64,000 nucleotides of DNA from Nannobrachium achirus (GCA_963921795.1 OY997647.1:49970713-50034712); one strand, 5' to 3'; positions 38,752 to 60,399 are shown, counted from the stretch's first letter. Program-made: numbers and translations. The notes: generated by a model not told the origin, from the letters alone.

Positions 38752-39128
38752 GATTTTGTAACCCATTTTTCACCCAGTGCCAATTGCCTGAGCTGTAATC
38801 CTGGGCTCTGCTCTCCCTCTGCCAAAATGGGGAGGGCCCCCGAACTGAGCTCATGCTTCCTTCAGTGCATGAGGAGTGAGCAAGCCGCTTCTTATCACTT
38901 GACAGGGGGGAGCTTCCCCGGTTGTACGTAGCGCGTGGAAGGAACACGTTATTCCAACCAGTTCCAGAGGCATTATAAAGACCAGAATTACTGCATATTT
39001 TTGTGAGGGTATCTACCCTATAGGAGACACGGGGAGAACTAACATGCTAACTCCACAGCACACAGAATGGCCCTTTCACAAACCCCACCTAGGGTGTGGG
39101 CACTGATGACGCGGAGGAGAGAACACGT
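38752..39128 (-). mobile_element. SINE, reversed, head missing
   Basis: From GTAACCCATTTTTCACCCAG to GGGTGTGGGCACTGATGACG it is the reverse complement of about 12585-12950. The tRNA-like head with A and B boxes is absent. AGTTTGCATG-like spacing differs slightly between copies. Confidence 0.85.
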
Positions 39129-39129
39129 A

Positions 39130-40500
39130 TTGATACTTTTACTTAATTAAAACATATCTGTACTTTTTCCACCACTTGTTGATTCCACAGAGAATGAAAA
39201 GTATGCCTTCTTTTTTACCTGTTGTCCTCTATAGTCACACGTATTTCCGCCAAGAGCTTGGCTTCTGCTGCTTGCATCGAAGGCCTCTTCTTCCCGGTAA
39301 AGAAAAGCACTCTCCTCCAGTCAACGTTCACATCAGATAGTTACAGTAATGCATCCAGTCAGTGTTCACATGAGATAGTTAAAGCATCTTGTACATCCAG
39401 CTCCTCCCTGCTCCTGTGTCTCCCTGCTGTGAACAACTTGTAAAGACTAGTGTCTAAAGTTTAGACAGACCGCTCTGTTTTGGCCCCTCCCCTGCCACCC
39501 CTCTTTGTCCATTTGAGGTGTCAAACTGCAGAAAGTGAGACCCAGGGAAACCAGTGAAACCAGTCTGGAAATTGTTAGGTAATAGGTGTCCAGGATGGTT
39601 GGCAGGCACAGATTCATTGCCCTCAGTCATTGACACCTCAAATTGAAATCGAACCGGCTAAAAGGGACTGTCATATATCTTTTTTTTATTAGATGTTTGT
39701 TTTAAAATGTATAAAATTCGTAATCATATGCCTTTTATTTCCCAACTATGCTTATACTTCTTTTACTCTGTTTTCACAAATATTTTGTTTTGAATATTTC
39801 TCTTTCACTTAATCTAGTCATGCAGGTTTGACCAGACTTGGTACAGGTACGGAACGTAAACAGTCAAGGATGCAGTTTTACTTGTCAAGGCACCATAATC
39901 TTTTAATGTATCTTTTAATACACAAAAGCATTATACATTTATTTAAGCAATGTCCTGCTTATACCCACAAAGCATTCATTTTCATATGAACCAAACAATT
40001 TATTAGTAAATATTTATCCACAGTCTGTCAAGGTTCTTTTGAGATTTTTTTTAACAACATTACTTTGGTCTTCTGCTGTTAAGTGATATAATAATAATTT
40101 GATACATTTTCCCATCTCACTAATTTATTAAATTAAACAACCATGGTCATTTCACACTGTTGACATGAACTGGGGTTTTCGACAGCCAGTTTAGTGTGCA
40201 TTCATGCATGGATATTGAGTGTATAAACAGTGAAATTGGTCTATACTAACTCAACTCTCAATTTAAATATTCTTCAAAAACAAATCATGCTTTATGAATC
40301 CATTCTGGAAACACACATTATGTACAGTATGTCATTATTTACAAATTCTTCCAATATGAAAAAATTCATAAGATTTATCCCTTATACTGAAAATCATATA
40401 TTACAATATATTGCATAACGACTCTTGAACAAACAACAAAGAAAAACAAATTTGCATATATATATCGTACATTTCTCCTCCAACAGATTGCAGGCATTAG
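39130..40500. other. Intergenic DNA between the gpr160-like gene and ccn4
   Basis: 39130-39180 is the end of a family D element (TACTTTTTCCACCACTTG). The remainder, including an AT-rich tract at 39660-40480, shows no gene or RNA. Confidence 0.5.
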
Positions 40501-40511
40501 GACCATGATTT

Positions 40512-40985
40512 AACCACTTTGAACCTGATATCCCAATTATGGACATGTCATTTTTTTCAAAATAAAGATGAAAAGATAAAAAACCCTACTTTTCAAAATG
40601 TTTGAAAATTCCCCCCAAATATCCAATCTATAAGTATATCTGCTATTTCCACTATTTGTTGTATGACAACGTTTATAGGGCTTAAAAGTAGCGTAAATTA
40701 TATATGTCTTCATTTAAAATAAGTGTTAAATAGCACTATATTGTGATAGTACTCATTGCTGTATAGTGTTTGTTCAGTAACAGGAGTCTCCATGTCTCTC
40801 CAGCTCTTTATTCAACGGAAAATACATTTTCAGGTCGGGATACCAATTTTATCCAATCAGAGGGAGAGAGAACTCACACAGGATACAGATTAAACATGTT
40901 AAACATTGACGACTTGAACCCTAGCATCTCTATTTTGAGGGGAACATTACCCAAAAATAGCAGATCTACAAGCTCACAGCGCGAG
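40512..40985. repeat. Two family B fragments with partial hairpin H copies
   Basis: AACCACTTTGAACCTGATATCCC (40511) and GACGACTTGAACCCTAGCATC (40909) are left ends. AAAAATAGCAGATCTACAAG lies at 40961. The right ends are lost or worn. Confidence 0.5.
40807..40812 (-). terminator. ccn4: Possible poly(A) signal of ccn4
   Basis: TTTATT on the + strand (AATAAA on the -) about 350 bp after the ccn4 stop. It is the nearest good candidate but not the only possible one. Confidence 0.35.
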
Positions 40986-41159
40986 GCAGGGAAAACTGGA
41001 CGACAGGGGCAATTCTGCAAAATAGACCCCATGGCAAGTCATTCGGGATCAATATAAGTACATGTAGGAACAATGTACAATGTAGGAAAATGAGCCTATA
41101 TGTTATTTAGTCTGGAGTTGTCCTTTAACCTTTTAACAAAACACTTACACTACCAACTT

Positions 41160-50617
<9,458 letters not shown>

Positions 50618-50937
50618 CACTAGTGAGGAACCGCAAATTCATTGAAAACCAAAGAAAGAAACCAAGTCCCGATTTTCTTTTTAAAAGCAACACATGATTG
50701 CTGCTGCAGCTGAACTCTCCCTCCAGTAGCAGACAGTCCAGTTCCAACCTCCAGTCCTTACATCCTCATGGTGCTTCTCCTCCTCATCATAGCCTACTTC
50801 TCTGACTGACTGCTGGGCATACCGGAGGAGAGAAGATGTTAAAACAGTCCGACCTCCACCACGGCACGCTGGGGCTGACGTCAGGTCTGAACTGCAGAAT
50901 ACGAGCCCTGCATTTTTTTTGTCCTTGCCAAGCCTAG

Positions 50938-51014
50938 TCGAAAATAACAGACCTACAAGCTCATAGTGCGTAGCGAATGCGACGCGATGGGGGCTGGTAG
51001 GTCTGCTATTTTTA
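50938..51014. repeat. Hairpin H copy in the ccn4 5' flank
   Basis: CGAAAATAACAGACCTACAAG pairs with GGCTGGTAGGTCTGCTATTTTT. Both arms carry the matching change (GACC / GGTC instead of GATC), so the stem is kept. It lies about 320 bp before the ccn4 start codon. Confidence 0.85.
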
Positions 51015-51179
51015 CGCACGTCGTGCGTAATTTACGCATCTCTCCATCCCTCCTCTCCACTTTTACCCTGATCCTCCTCAGCCCTGCAGCCCAGCAGAGC
51101 AGCCAGGGGCGTCACAAGGGGGGGGAAGTGGGACTGAGTTGCTAGGGCCCAAGGTGGAGGGGCCTTAATTATTTTATAC

Positions 51180-51600
51180 TATAGTTTTAGCTATTGAAAA
51201 TAGCAGATCTACAAGCTTACATCGATCTGCTATTTTTGAAAACTCGTGAAAGTGTGTGCAAATCTTTGAATATATTTTAAGCGAACATTTGTAACTCAAA
51301 TTTTGCTTCTGGGGGGTCCCTGGAACTAAATATTTTGAGATGGGGGTCCGTGGCCAGATACATATCATTTTGGGGGTCCTTCACATGAAAAGGTTTGAGC
51401 ACCACTGACATAGAAACATAGGTTTTAAAAAAAAACCTTGGAAGGATTTGAAATATTCAAAGACTTGCACACATTTTCATGATTTTTCAAAAATAGCAGA
51501 TCTACAAGCTCGCAACACGGCACTCGGGTGCCGCGCTGTGAGCTTGTATTTCTGCTATTTTTCAATAGTTAAAGCACAAAATGTGAGTGAATCCTTGTAC
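51180..51600. mobile_element. Composite inverted-repeat element with two hairpin H copies
   Basis: It mirrors the plan at 11411-11930. TTTAGCTATTGAAAATAGCAG at the left faces CTGCTATTTTTCAATAGTTAAAG at the right. Each arm holds a hairpin (51195-51239, 51488-51563) and a GTGTGTGCAAATCTTTGAATA block. The middle ends in GTTTGAGCACCACTGAC. Confidence 0.65.
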
Positions 51601-51609
51601 CCAGGGCCC

Positions 51610-52780
51610 CGAATTTGGTGCGACACCCCTGAGAGCAGCCCATCTAGCCCGCCCTGGAAGCACTGGTTTGTAGTGTGGTGTTTTTTTAGGCGTGTCTGGA
51701 ACTCTCCTAACATATTTATTAGAGACTTCATTTCCAGTTATCCCTGCATCTCAATCATTTCAAAGTTCATGGCACTTATGGCACAAGTTGGCAGGCAGTG
51801 ATGCTCCAAGGAAATAAGCCTCACGTAACTTAAGTCAATGCTAATTTGGGTCTGTTCAAGTGATAACTTTAGGAAGAAAACTGAAAAATATAAACATTTT
51901 CTACATTTTACAAATATTTCTATTTTCTCTTTAAATATTTGTAAAGCCTCTAAAACTGTGTCAACTTTTTAATGAATACAATGTAATTTTACCCAATCTG
52001 TATGGTACAGTAACTAGACTATGTTTATAATATAACCTTTTCCCTGCTCCTCTTTTAGAGACATTTAGATTGTGTCAAAGGTCATGTCTCACGTACAGGA
52101 CCTGATGGTCAAGATTCAATTTATCCCCAGAGCAAGCAGGTCTGCTCTATTAGCTCAATGTTAAAACATGTAGCAGATCCGGGCTAAGTTAGGAAGTTGT
52201 ATAAAATAGCGGTCAAGTTATTTTCTGCTTTCTTCCAGTGACAGAGCCTCAGAAAAAGGTCACTTGTCCCATAAAAACAAAAGAATGGTGCACAAATCAC
52301 TGATCTAAACTTATCTTCTACTTTTTAGGAGATGTGGATTGTCCTGTCTGTCTGGTGCCCAGATGTTCTGCACAAATCACAAGTGATGTCATATAATTTG
52401 TCCGTCAGCCCGCAGTCATTTCTTTTAGATTTCCCATAAATGTAGCTGTTTTTCTAGTTACAGCATCATCTGCTGTATCTGCCTTTTGCCGACGTCCGAG
52501 AATTCCATTATGGTCCAGCCTGTCAGTCATATTCCTGGATCATATGGAAAATGATTTGGGGCTGGGGGGATATCCAGGACTGGCATGGTGGTTTGTTGGA
52601 ACTCGGTTATATTTCATGCGGCCCCCAAACCACACTTCAACAGTCGGGGAGCCGTGCACCCTCAACACGTGTCTGTGTGGGTTTGGGTTTTACTGGTTGG
52701 CACATTTCAAAGAGGGGAGGGGTTGGGGGGGGAAAAAAAAAACGTTTAAATCAGGTAAGCGTTATGTGAACCATTTAGTT
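51610..52780. other. No gene seen
   Basis: AT-rich DNA upstream of ccn4. 52060-52240 and 57150-57330 share GTCAAAGGTCAT, GATGGTCAAGATT and TTATCCCCAGAGCAAGCAGG-type stretches, so they are copies of an unidentified repeat. Confidence 0.5.
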
Positions 52781-52781
52781 G

Positions 52782-52970
52782 TTGTCGGGCACAAACCTCT
52801 CCATATTTTAACTTCTTTGTGTTTTTTCGTAAATGATACTACAGTGTCACACAAAAGCATCAAAAGTAGCAGATCTTCAAGCTTGTAGATCTGCTTCTTT
52901 TGATGCTTTTGCATTTGAATCCTGAAAAGTAACAGTTTTGGACATATGAGGTTTCCACCTGACAGTGATA
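52782..52970. mobile_element. Family A MITE with hairpin H
   Basis: Left end TTGTCGGGCACAAACCTCTCC; right end GAGGTTTCCACCTGACAGTG. The stem AAGCATCAAAAGTAGCAGATC / GATCTGCTTCTTTTGATGCTT is about 30 bp with almost no loop. It is the best preserved family A centre. Confidence 0.8.
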
Positions 52971-53456
52971 TGTTCCCACTGCAGAGAGAGAGAGGGGACA
53001 GACAGAGAGAGTGTGGTACAGGGGCGTCAATTGGGTATGGCAGGGGTATGCAGCTGCCATACCCTGGGTCCAGGAGGGAAAATAAAAGTTACATTTAAAT
53101 ATAAATCCATGAATATCTCTTTGTCTATCTGTGCTGGTTATTATGTTGTTAAATTACAGTAAAATAACTACGGTACAAATGCAAAATTTAACAAAATGGT
53201 CACTTTAACAAGGTATTATAATTATATTCTCCACACTTGTATTCTCCCCATCTTGACAGAATGGTATATTCCCAGGTTCCGCAGGTCAGCTGCACAGGTG
53301 CAATGCATTATTGTTAATTGTGGCACGTTTACTAACATGCCAAGTTTAGCTGCACTTGAACAACTGTTCCAGGCCAAGCCATATCCAGCTCAAGAAACCG
53401 TAGAAACGAAGGAAAAAATAAAATGTACTTCTTAAAATAAATGTATCATGCCTGTT

Positions 53457-53518
53457 GCTAAGGTATGGCAACATGATTGCGCGCGTGCAAGACACCAGTC
53501 ATGTTGCCATACCTTAGC
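53457..53518. repeat. Perfect 20-bp inverted repeat
   Basis: GCTAAGGTATGGCAACATGA and its exact complement TCATGTTGCCATACCTTAGC flank a 22-bp GC-rich loop. Confidence 0.85.
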
Positions 53519-54059
53519 TTTTTCTGAACTGACGCCACTGGCGGGGTACGTAGATGATGAATGTGCTGGGTGTCAGACAGCAAGGTGCCCTACAGCCCTA
53601 TGGTTCTGAGCCTCCACAGTATTATTTACAGGCTGTTCTCTAAAACCTGTCAGAAAGCTGTCATCCTCAGCAATGATCTGAGCACCTCTCCTCTGTCTCT
53701 GTCTCTCTGGGATGAGCTGAGGGGTCGACCTGATGACCCCCATTGCACACAGTGTATTCCCTGTACCTCAGTCACAACATCTGCGCACAGGTAGACAACT
53801 TACAATTTAGGCATTTAGCACTTAATCCACAGTGATTCACAGTAGACAAGGTAAACGAGGTAATACATCACGAGGTAATAGCCATCCAGGATGATAGGCA
53901 AACCAAGAAGCTGCTATCGCTATAGCATGCCAGGTCTACAGGGCCATCAAGGATAGGTCAAGGGCTATGGGCTAAGGTGGAGTCTGAAGAGGTGAGACTT
54001 CAGATTACGGCGGAAGATTGGGAGAGAGTGCAGTTCTGACTAAAAATGGGGAGTTTGAC

Positions 54060-54346
54060 ACGCACGCACGCACACACACGCACGCACGCGCGCACACACA
54101 CAGTCTGTGTGCACGTGTTCATGGGCACACTCTCTCTTTGGGGGTTGTTGTTGGCACGGGAAAATGCCAACAACTCAACCAAACATTTAAGACCAAGATG
54201 GTTGGTTTCCTCCTAGCCACAAGTATTATTGGGACATTTCTGACTAATGAGGCGATGCCAGCCACGTGCGAAGCCAGGGAGAGGAGCGCAGATAGCAGGA
54301 CACGGGCACACAGGCACATTCACCCTCTGATAAGCACAAATACAGA

Positions 54347-54394
<48 letters not shown>

Positions 54395-54500
54395 CAGGCA
54401 ACTGTGCTCACTTGATCATAAATATGGTAAAACACATACACACACGTACTCACAGCCACTGAAGCAGTGTGGATATGCACACGCATGCACACACGCACGC
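54060..54500. repeat. CA-rich region with a (CA)n array at 54349-54392
   Basis: Imperfect CACGCACG tracts lie at 54060-54102 and 54475-54520. The segment 54160-54290 (GGGAAAATGCCAACAACTC, GGGACATTTCTGACTAATGA) recurs at 60195-60330, an old duplication. Confidence 0.8.
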
Positions 54501-54574
54501 ATGCATGCACACACACGCACAGCCTAAAGCCCCTATCATCTTTCATTGAAACAATACAGAGAAGAGAGTGGGTG

Positions 54575-54748
54575 TTTATCTGCATGTTTTAACTTTTTTG
54601 TAAATTAGCGCTCTACTTGATCACACAAAAACATCAAAAGTAGCAGATCTACACAGATTGTAGATCTGCTACTTTTGCCGCTTTTGAATTTGAATCCTGA
54701 AAAGTAACAGTTTTGGACATATGAGGTTTCCACCCGACAGAGACGATA
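54575..54748. mobile_element. Family A MITE with hairpin H, left end worn
   Basis: TTAACTTTTTTGTAAATTAGCG, then AAAACATCAAAAGTAGCAGATC / GATCTGCTACTTTTG, GAATCCTGAAAAGTAACAG and the right end GTTTCCACCCGACAGAGACG. Confidence 0.75.
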
Positions 54749-54956
54749 TGCATGGGCCATTCATCTGATGGTGTGGTGGTTGGTGGGCTGGGAGAGGGTA
54801 GGGGAGAGTGAGCATGCGATCTGTGTAATGTATGAATGTATCTGTATACTTGTACTGTATGTATCCATGTATCTTGTTCATGTTTTTATGGGACCCCCCT
54901 GGGAAATGAGATGCTGCATATAGACAAATCTGAGACAATGACACTGTTGCTGTTAA

Positions 54957-55188
54957 CCACTTTAACCCTATACTTAAACCCTATAAACTTTATTTGTCAA
55001 ATAGCAAAGTTCTACAACGCTGTGAGCTTGTAGATCTGTTATTTTCGCTGAATGTTCACCATCTTTGTCTCATGCTCAACCTTTTTTTTTTTTTTTTTGA
55101 CCAAAAATGTTCAGATGTTTTTGCAGAATGTTTAGCCATTGTCCTATTATGACATACCAAGAATAGGGATGCTATGTGGTTAAAGTGC
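54957..55188. mobile_element. Family B MITE with hairpin H
   Basis: Left end AACCACTTTAACCCTATAC; right end AATAGGGATGCTATGTGGTTAAAG. The hairpin at 55000-55047 has an intact right arm (GTGAGCTTGTAGATCTG) and a worn left arm. A T18 run is at 55083. Confidence 0.7.
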
Positions 55189-56825
55189 AGCATGTTGCAT
55201 GTCTCATCATCATGTAATTAATATGTAGCTACGCCTGCATCGCAGAGCTGTCAGAAACATCTCACTGTTATGATCTCATCGTGAACAGTTATAACAGGAG
55301 GAAGGCAACTGTACACATTTAACGCATGAATATGCACCACTAAAACCCTCATCATGTTAATCTAACGCAGAGAGTAGAAAAAGACCCAAAATGGGACCGT
55401 ATAAAGTCCAATTTTACTTTGCTTATACCAACACTGAGGATTTTATCGAGTGCTTGGTTTGTCTGCTGTGTTGAGAGAGGTTCCTGGAAGAGGACCAAAA
55501 ATGAGTTCCCTTAGAATCACTGTTATCACAGCATTTTGTGTTCCAAGCACAGCACCGAACGATGGGAACGAGTTGATAGACTGACACTGTACATGCCCAG
55601 TTAATCACTGTTGAGTCCTGTTGACACGGTAGATTCATGCTTTTGATAGACTATACATACTGCATCCATTTATATATTCATTGTCCAAAGACTGTACATA
55701 TTACATACCCATCCATAACGGAGAGTGTACAAATGGAACCAAATGGATGTTTATATCGGAGTTAAATTAACACAGAGGATGCATGGCCAAGAATATGTTT
55801 TGCATCCTGTCCGTCCCTCTGTGTGTCTGTCCTTCCATCCTTCCGTCTGTGAACAGCAAATCTCTGGCACCGTTGGCGAAACTATGCACACACATTCCCT
55901 GGATGCAAGCGCAGAAAACCTCTGCCCCATTTTCTTCCATATGGGCCTGTTATAGCGCCACCAGGAGGCAGATTTTTGCTAACATGCGACATTTCTGGAC
56001 AGTATTCCTACAGATTTGTCCAATCATCATGCAAATTGGTAGACAGTATCTCTGTAGTCATTACACAAAGCAGGTCTTTCAAATCTTTCATATTCCATCC
56101 TGACTGGCTAAGATTGACATATAAAGTTTGCAGGAGTGGCCCGTTTTGAACAAAATGCCACAAATCATGAACACAGTATCCAATTGTGGTGCAACTATGC
56201 AAGCTCATTCGCACTACATTGAGGAACAAAATGTTTTCTAGTTTTATATGTTTTAAGATTTGTTTTGGAGTTTTGGGCATTTCTTTTGACAGTGGAGAGA
56301 GAGACTGGAAACAGGGGAGAAAGTCAACATGAGTGACATGCAGCAAATATGCCACCGGGCTCGGGAATCAAATCCGGGGCAGTAAAGGACACGCTTGGCT
56401 ATCGGTGTCCCAAGATGTCCCTACTATGAGGATGTGATCCGACCTGATTATGGAACCGGACTGTCCTTGTGACAAGAAAATCCCCTCATTATAAAATCCC
56501 CCCTCAGCTGCAGAGCAGAAAGACTTCAGAAGTCAAAACCTTTGTTTTGGAAATCTCTGAGCTTCAAAGTCAAGTTGCAGAGTCCACTAATCCTTCTTAA
56601 GAATGAGGAGAGTGAAGTTTACACTACAGCACCTAGAGGCGACCGTAAAACCACTGCTGAGGTGATGTGAAAGAAGTGTTCCTGAACAGCAGAACAGCAG
56701 CGATGTCGTGGGAAAATGTTCCTCTGCAGCTGGAGTCCCGATAACAATCATTCCCTGACTGTTGAAGACCTGCACATATTGAACAGAAACAACTCCAGAT
56801 GTTATGTATGAGTCCTTCTAACAAT
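55189..56825. other. No gene seen
   Basis: Apart from half of a family F palindrome (GAGAGTGTACAAATGGAACC at 55727-55747), no feature could be identified. Short frames on both strands have no family resemblance. Confidence 0.5.
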
Positions 56826-56829
56826 CATA

Positions 56830-57368
56830 CAATCTGTGGTGGAAGAAGTACTCCAGATTGTTGTACTTAAGTCAAAGTACCAATACCCCAATGACTGTTA
56901 ATAACTGTTATAAAAGTAAAACTCCTCCTGAATTCAACATTTTACTTGAATAAAAGTGCAAAAAGTATTCAAATATACTTTGCATCAAAATATACAGTAC
57001 TTTAAGTACAAAAACAGATAAAAAAAAAAATCCAAATCTTTCTAAAATTGCAGATCTACAAGCTAGATCGTCTTTTTTGAATACTGTATATTTCCAAATA
57101 ATCGCCCGGGGGCAAACAGCTGCCGGGCACCAAATACCCACCGGCTTTAGCAAAGATCGTGTCAAAGGTCATTTCTCACCTATAGACGCAGGATCTGACA
57201 TGAATTTTGATCTGATGGTCAAGATTAAATTTATCCCCTGAGCAAGCAGGCAATATTAGCTCAAAGAAATGTCAGCACTTGCAAAGGAAACGGTAGAGGA
57301 AAGTTACATAGTGCAGCTTCAAGTACTGTACTTGAGTAAATGTACTTAGATATACTTACCACCACTGG
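56830..57368. repeat. Family D element, diverged, with insertions
   Basis: GTGGTGGAAGAAGTACTCCAGA at the left; GTAAATGTACTTAGATATAC and TTACCACCACTGG at the right. Inside lie a hairpin H half copy (57043-57080, GCAGATCTACAAGCTAGATC) and a repeat shared with 52.1 kb. Confidence 0.5.
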
Positions 57369-57727
57369 ACATATCAACAGAATCCATCACAGATGTTTAT
57401 GATTCCTTCTCAACAATCATACAATCACAACAGATTGTAATCATAAGCTGCTTACAAGCGAGCACAGCTTTATGTGACTCCAATAAAGTTGCAGCAGGCA
57501 GTTTAATATCAGAATAATAGTTGTATAGTTATTGTTGGCAGTAAAGTGCTAAGTGTCTGCGGATGACTGCAATTGAGGGTGGATTAAGTTCAGTGATCAT
57601 TACGGCATACTAAAAGCATTTGATCATTCCTTAATGCTTGCTAGAACTTTAAAGCACCGTATTATTATTATAAAATATGCAAACAGTTCTTCTTGTGAAA
57701 AGGAGTTGGGAGAAAATAAAGGGCTTG

Positions 57728-57805
57728 ATGCGTGCGTGCGTGCGTGCGTGCGTGCATGCATGCATGCGTTTGTGTGTGCGTGAAAGAGAGAGAGAGAGAG
57801 GGCAT
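57728..57805. repeat. (GTGC)n and (GA)n tracts
   Basis: GTGCGTGCGTGCGTGCATGC run followed by an AGAGAGAG run. Confidence 0.9.
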
Positions 57806-58159
57806 GGCAGGCTTTTCTCAGACCAGTCCAGTAATTATGCTAGCTTTATATAGCATGTGGTTTCAGATTCATGCGCTAAGGAAAACATCTGTTGAGTTCC
57901 ATAGTTCTAAGAATCCTTAAGCTACATCTGACTCTTACTGACTCATACTGTACTGTACTATGCAACTGTTATAAACCTATTCCTTATGTATACTTCTCAA
58001 AATACCTCACCTGCTTGCAGGATCTACTAGTTAAGCCTGTAAGACCCAATAATCATTGATAGTAGTTCACCTGTGACACTGATGCTCTGCTAGAGTCAAC
58101 AACACAGAGCTACAAGACTAACTCATCTGTAGTAGGGGTCTTTTTTTCTTCTTTTGTTT

Positions 58160-58295
58160 TTTTTAGATTGAATACTTTATTAGTCAGAAATGTAAACAGC
58201 ACGAGGTACAGTCAGACATTAAGGCTAAAAGGATAACACAAAAAAAGTCCATTGTGGTCCCACTGTATTCAATTCATCAACCTAGCATAAAATAT
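58160..58295 (-). pseudogene. LINE 3' end fragment
   Basis: GATTGAATACTTTATTAGTCAG, GGATAACACAAAAAAAGTCC and CACTGTATTCAATTCATCAAC are the reverse of 49185-49300 and of 61860-61975. Confidence 0.6.
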
Positions 58296-59072
58296 AAACA
58301 CAATCCTGCATGTCATCAACAATACAAACATCACCAATCATCACCATCACCATCACCAATACATACTGAACGTGCACGTTCCATGTTTGTTCTAAATTTT
58401 GAATTTTAATATCCTCAGTATAAGCGGACTCCATATTTACACTCAGATAAATTAACACTCAGGATTTTCCCAGGCTGTGATTCATCAGATGAAAACAGCT
58501 CTAAACATTTTGACTACAGTACATGTCGTGTTTGAAATGGAATTTACAGTTATTCATAACCAATTTAAACCTGACATCCCTGTTTTGGGCGTGTCATTAC
58601 GGAAGAGAACAAATAAAATAAATGCTTTTCAAAATGTTTTGAATAGGACTTATTATGTAGTTAATGGGCAGGGAAACACTGTCAACAAAACATTTCCAGA
58701 TTATACAGATATGGTTACACATTGCACAAGCTTCCTTTGTACAGTTCGAGCCTCTCCAGAGGAAGGGCATTTATATACTGTATACATATGCAACTCTAAT
58801 TTCCATTCATGCCTTTATTTGTTTGTTGAATGAATGGAAAGTCTTTACACAAACACTGTGCAGCATGGCTGGCCACGGCCCCATGCAGGCCAAAAACAAC
58901 CGGTGCCTTTATTGAAGTCTGTTCGGTATCGGCTCGGTGCCCTGAGCACCAGGATGAACAAGGAGCCGTGCACTTTGAACAGGCCGCTGTGGAGACACAC
59001 ACTACACACAACACCTTATTACAGTGGTTCCCAACCCATTTGTGGGCCAATTTTTATGGGTCTTACGTCTCA

Positions 59073-59195
59073 CAACTCAAGTAAAAATCCCATTGTCTTT
59101 TCTCAAGGACACTTTGACACTTAGCTAGGAGAAGCCGGTAATAGAACCTGGAACCTTCGGATTCCAAGACAGCCGCTCTACAGCCACTGCCGCCA
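59073..59195 (-). mobile_element. tRNA-derived SINE, partial
   Basis: On the - strand it reads GGCAGTGGCTGTAGAGCGGC (A box region), GAATCCGAAGGTTCCAGG (B box region), then CTAAGTGTCAAAGTGTCCTT and GAGAAAAGACAATGGGA. This order is that of a common fish SINE whose body follows the tRNA head with AAGTGTC...TCCTTG. Confidence 0.65.
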
Positions 59196-59212
59196 CTGTT
59201 GAGCTCAAGTAT

Positions 59213-60016
59213 GGGTAACTCGAGGCAGAATCTGCAGAATCTGTGACAGATTCTGCGCAGCTGCACAATGGGCATGGGAAAGGATCTTCGAACATGGGGA
59301 CATGGGGATATAGAGAGAGAACCAGAGAGAACCAGCGGCACAGGGCCTTCGCCGCTCCACTCGCATCTGACTTTGGGTCCTCAGCCTCGGACCGTCGAGT
59401 GGCATGCGTGCCGTGGACCACCTCCAGGTACCCCTGGCGATATAACATGGGTACATGCGGATATAGAGAGAGAACCAGGGGCACGGGGCGGCCGCCGTTC
59501 CACTCCTATCAGAAGTGGGCTGCAGTGGCGGTGGTCCTCCACCCAGCGGCGCGACCACATTTGCGTCCGTCCGGTGGTCCCCCGGAGCGGTGGTCCCCGG
59601 GCGCCGTCCTTTAGCCACCCCGTTATGTCATTTTCCCGGCTACACAGGGTACAGCGCGGTGCCGCCAGGGGGTCCTCGTACCTCCAGGAGTCCCCGGAGG
59701 TGGTCCGCGACACGTGCCACTTGGCCGTCCCACGCCGAGGCTCCAAAGTCGGATAGGAGTGGAACGGCGGCCGGCCCATGCCCCTGGTTCTCTCTCTATA
59801 TATCCCCATATCCCCTGTTATATCGCCAGGGGTCCCTGGAGATGGTCCACGGCACGCTGCCACTCGTCGGCCCAAGGCCGAGGCCCCAAAGTCGGATGCG
59901 AGTAGAGCAGCGAAGGCCCTGTGCCGCTGGTTCTCTCTCTCTATATCCCCAGGTCCCCGTGTTCTAAGATCCTCTCCCATGCCTATTTGCAGATCTGTGC
60001 AGCTGAGTTACCCCTG
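59213..60016. mobile_element. GC-rich foldback element with long inverted arms
   Basis: Arms of about 260-290 bp (59213-59505 and 59750-60014) are imperfect reverse complements. Landmarks are GGGTAACTC, GCATGGGAAAGGATCTT, GGGGATATAGAGAGAGAACC and GTGCCGTGGACCACCTCCAG. The 245-bp centre also contains a related unit (TCCTATC...CACCTCCGGGGACTCCTGGAGG in reverse). CpG-rich, unlike its AT-rich surroundings. Overlapping open frames on both strands are a by-product of this composition. No known transposase is encoded. Confidence 0.8.
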
Positions 60017-60060
60017 ACTCGTTGAGCTTGCAGTGCCTCTACAATATCAAGGATTACTTG

Positions 60061-60191
<131 letters not shown>

Positions 60192-60331
60192 CGGTACTGG
60201 GAAAATGCCAACTAACAAAACAAAAACATTTAAAACAAAAAACAAAACAAAAAAGATTTCCTTGCCTCAAGAATACTGGAATTTGGGACTGGGACATTTC
60301 TGACTAATGAGGTGATGCAGGCCGTTGAGTG

Positions 60332-60334
<3 letters not shown>

Positions 60335-60394
<60 letters not shown>
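60335..60394. repeat. (GA)n microsatellite
   Basis: A 60-bp GA run. Confidence 0.98.

Positions 60395-60399
<5 letters not shown>

Noticed and set aside
51448..51801. 117-codon + strand frame
   Set aside because: It runs through a hairpin H copy and the composite element, so it is chance.
58477..58833. 118-codon + strand frame upstream of a LINE-like 3' end
   Set aside because: No recognisable motif, low coding character, and GACATCCCTGTTTTGGGCG within it looks like a family B fragment.
59243..59980. Several overlapping frames of 120-200 codons on both strands
   Set aside because: A by-product of GC-rich inverted repeats. The frames mirror each other and encode only low-complexity Pro/Arg/Gly-rich sequence.
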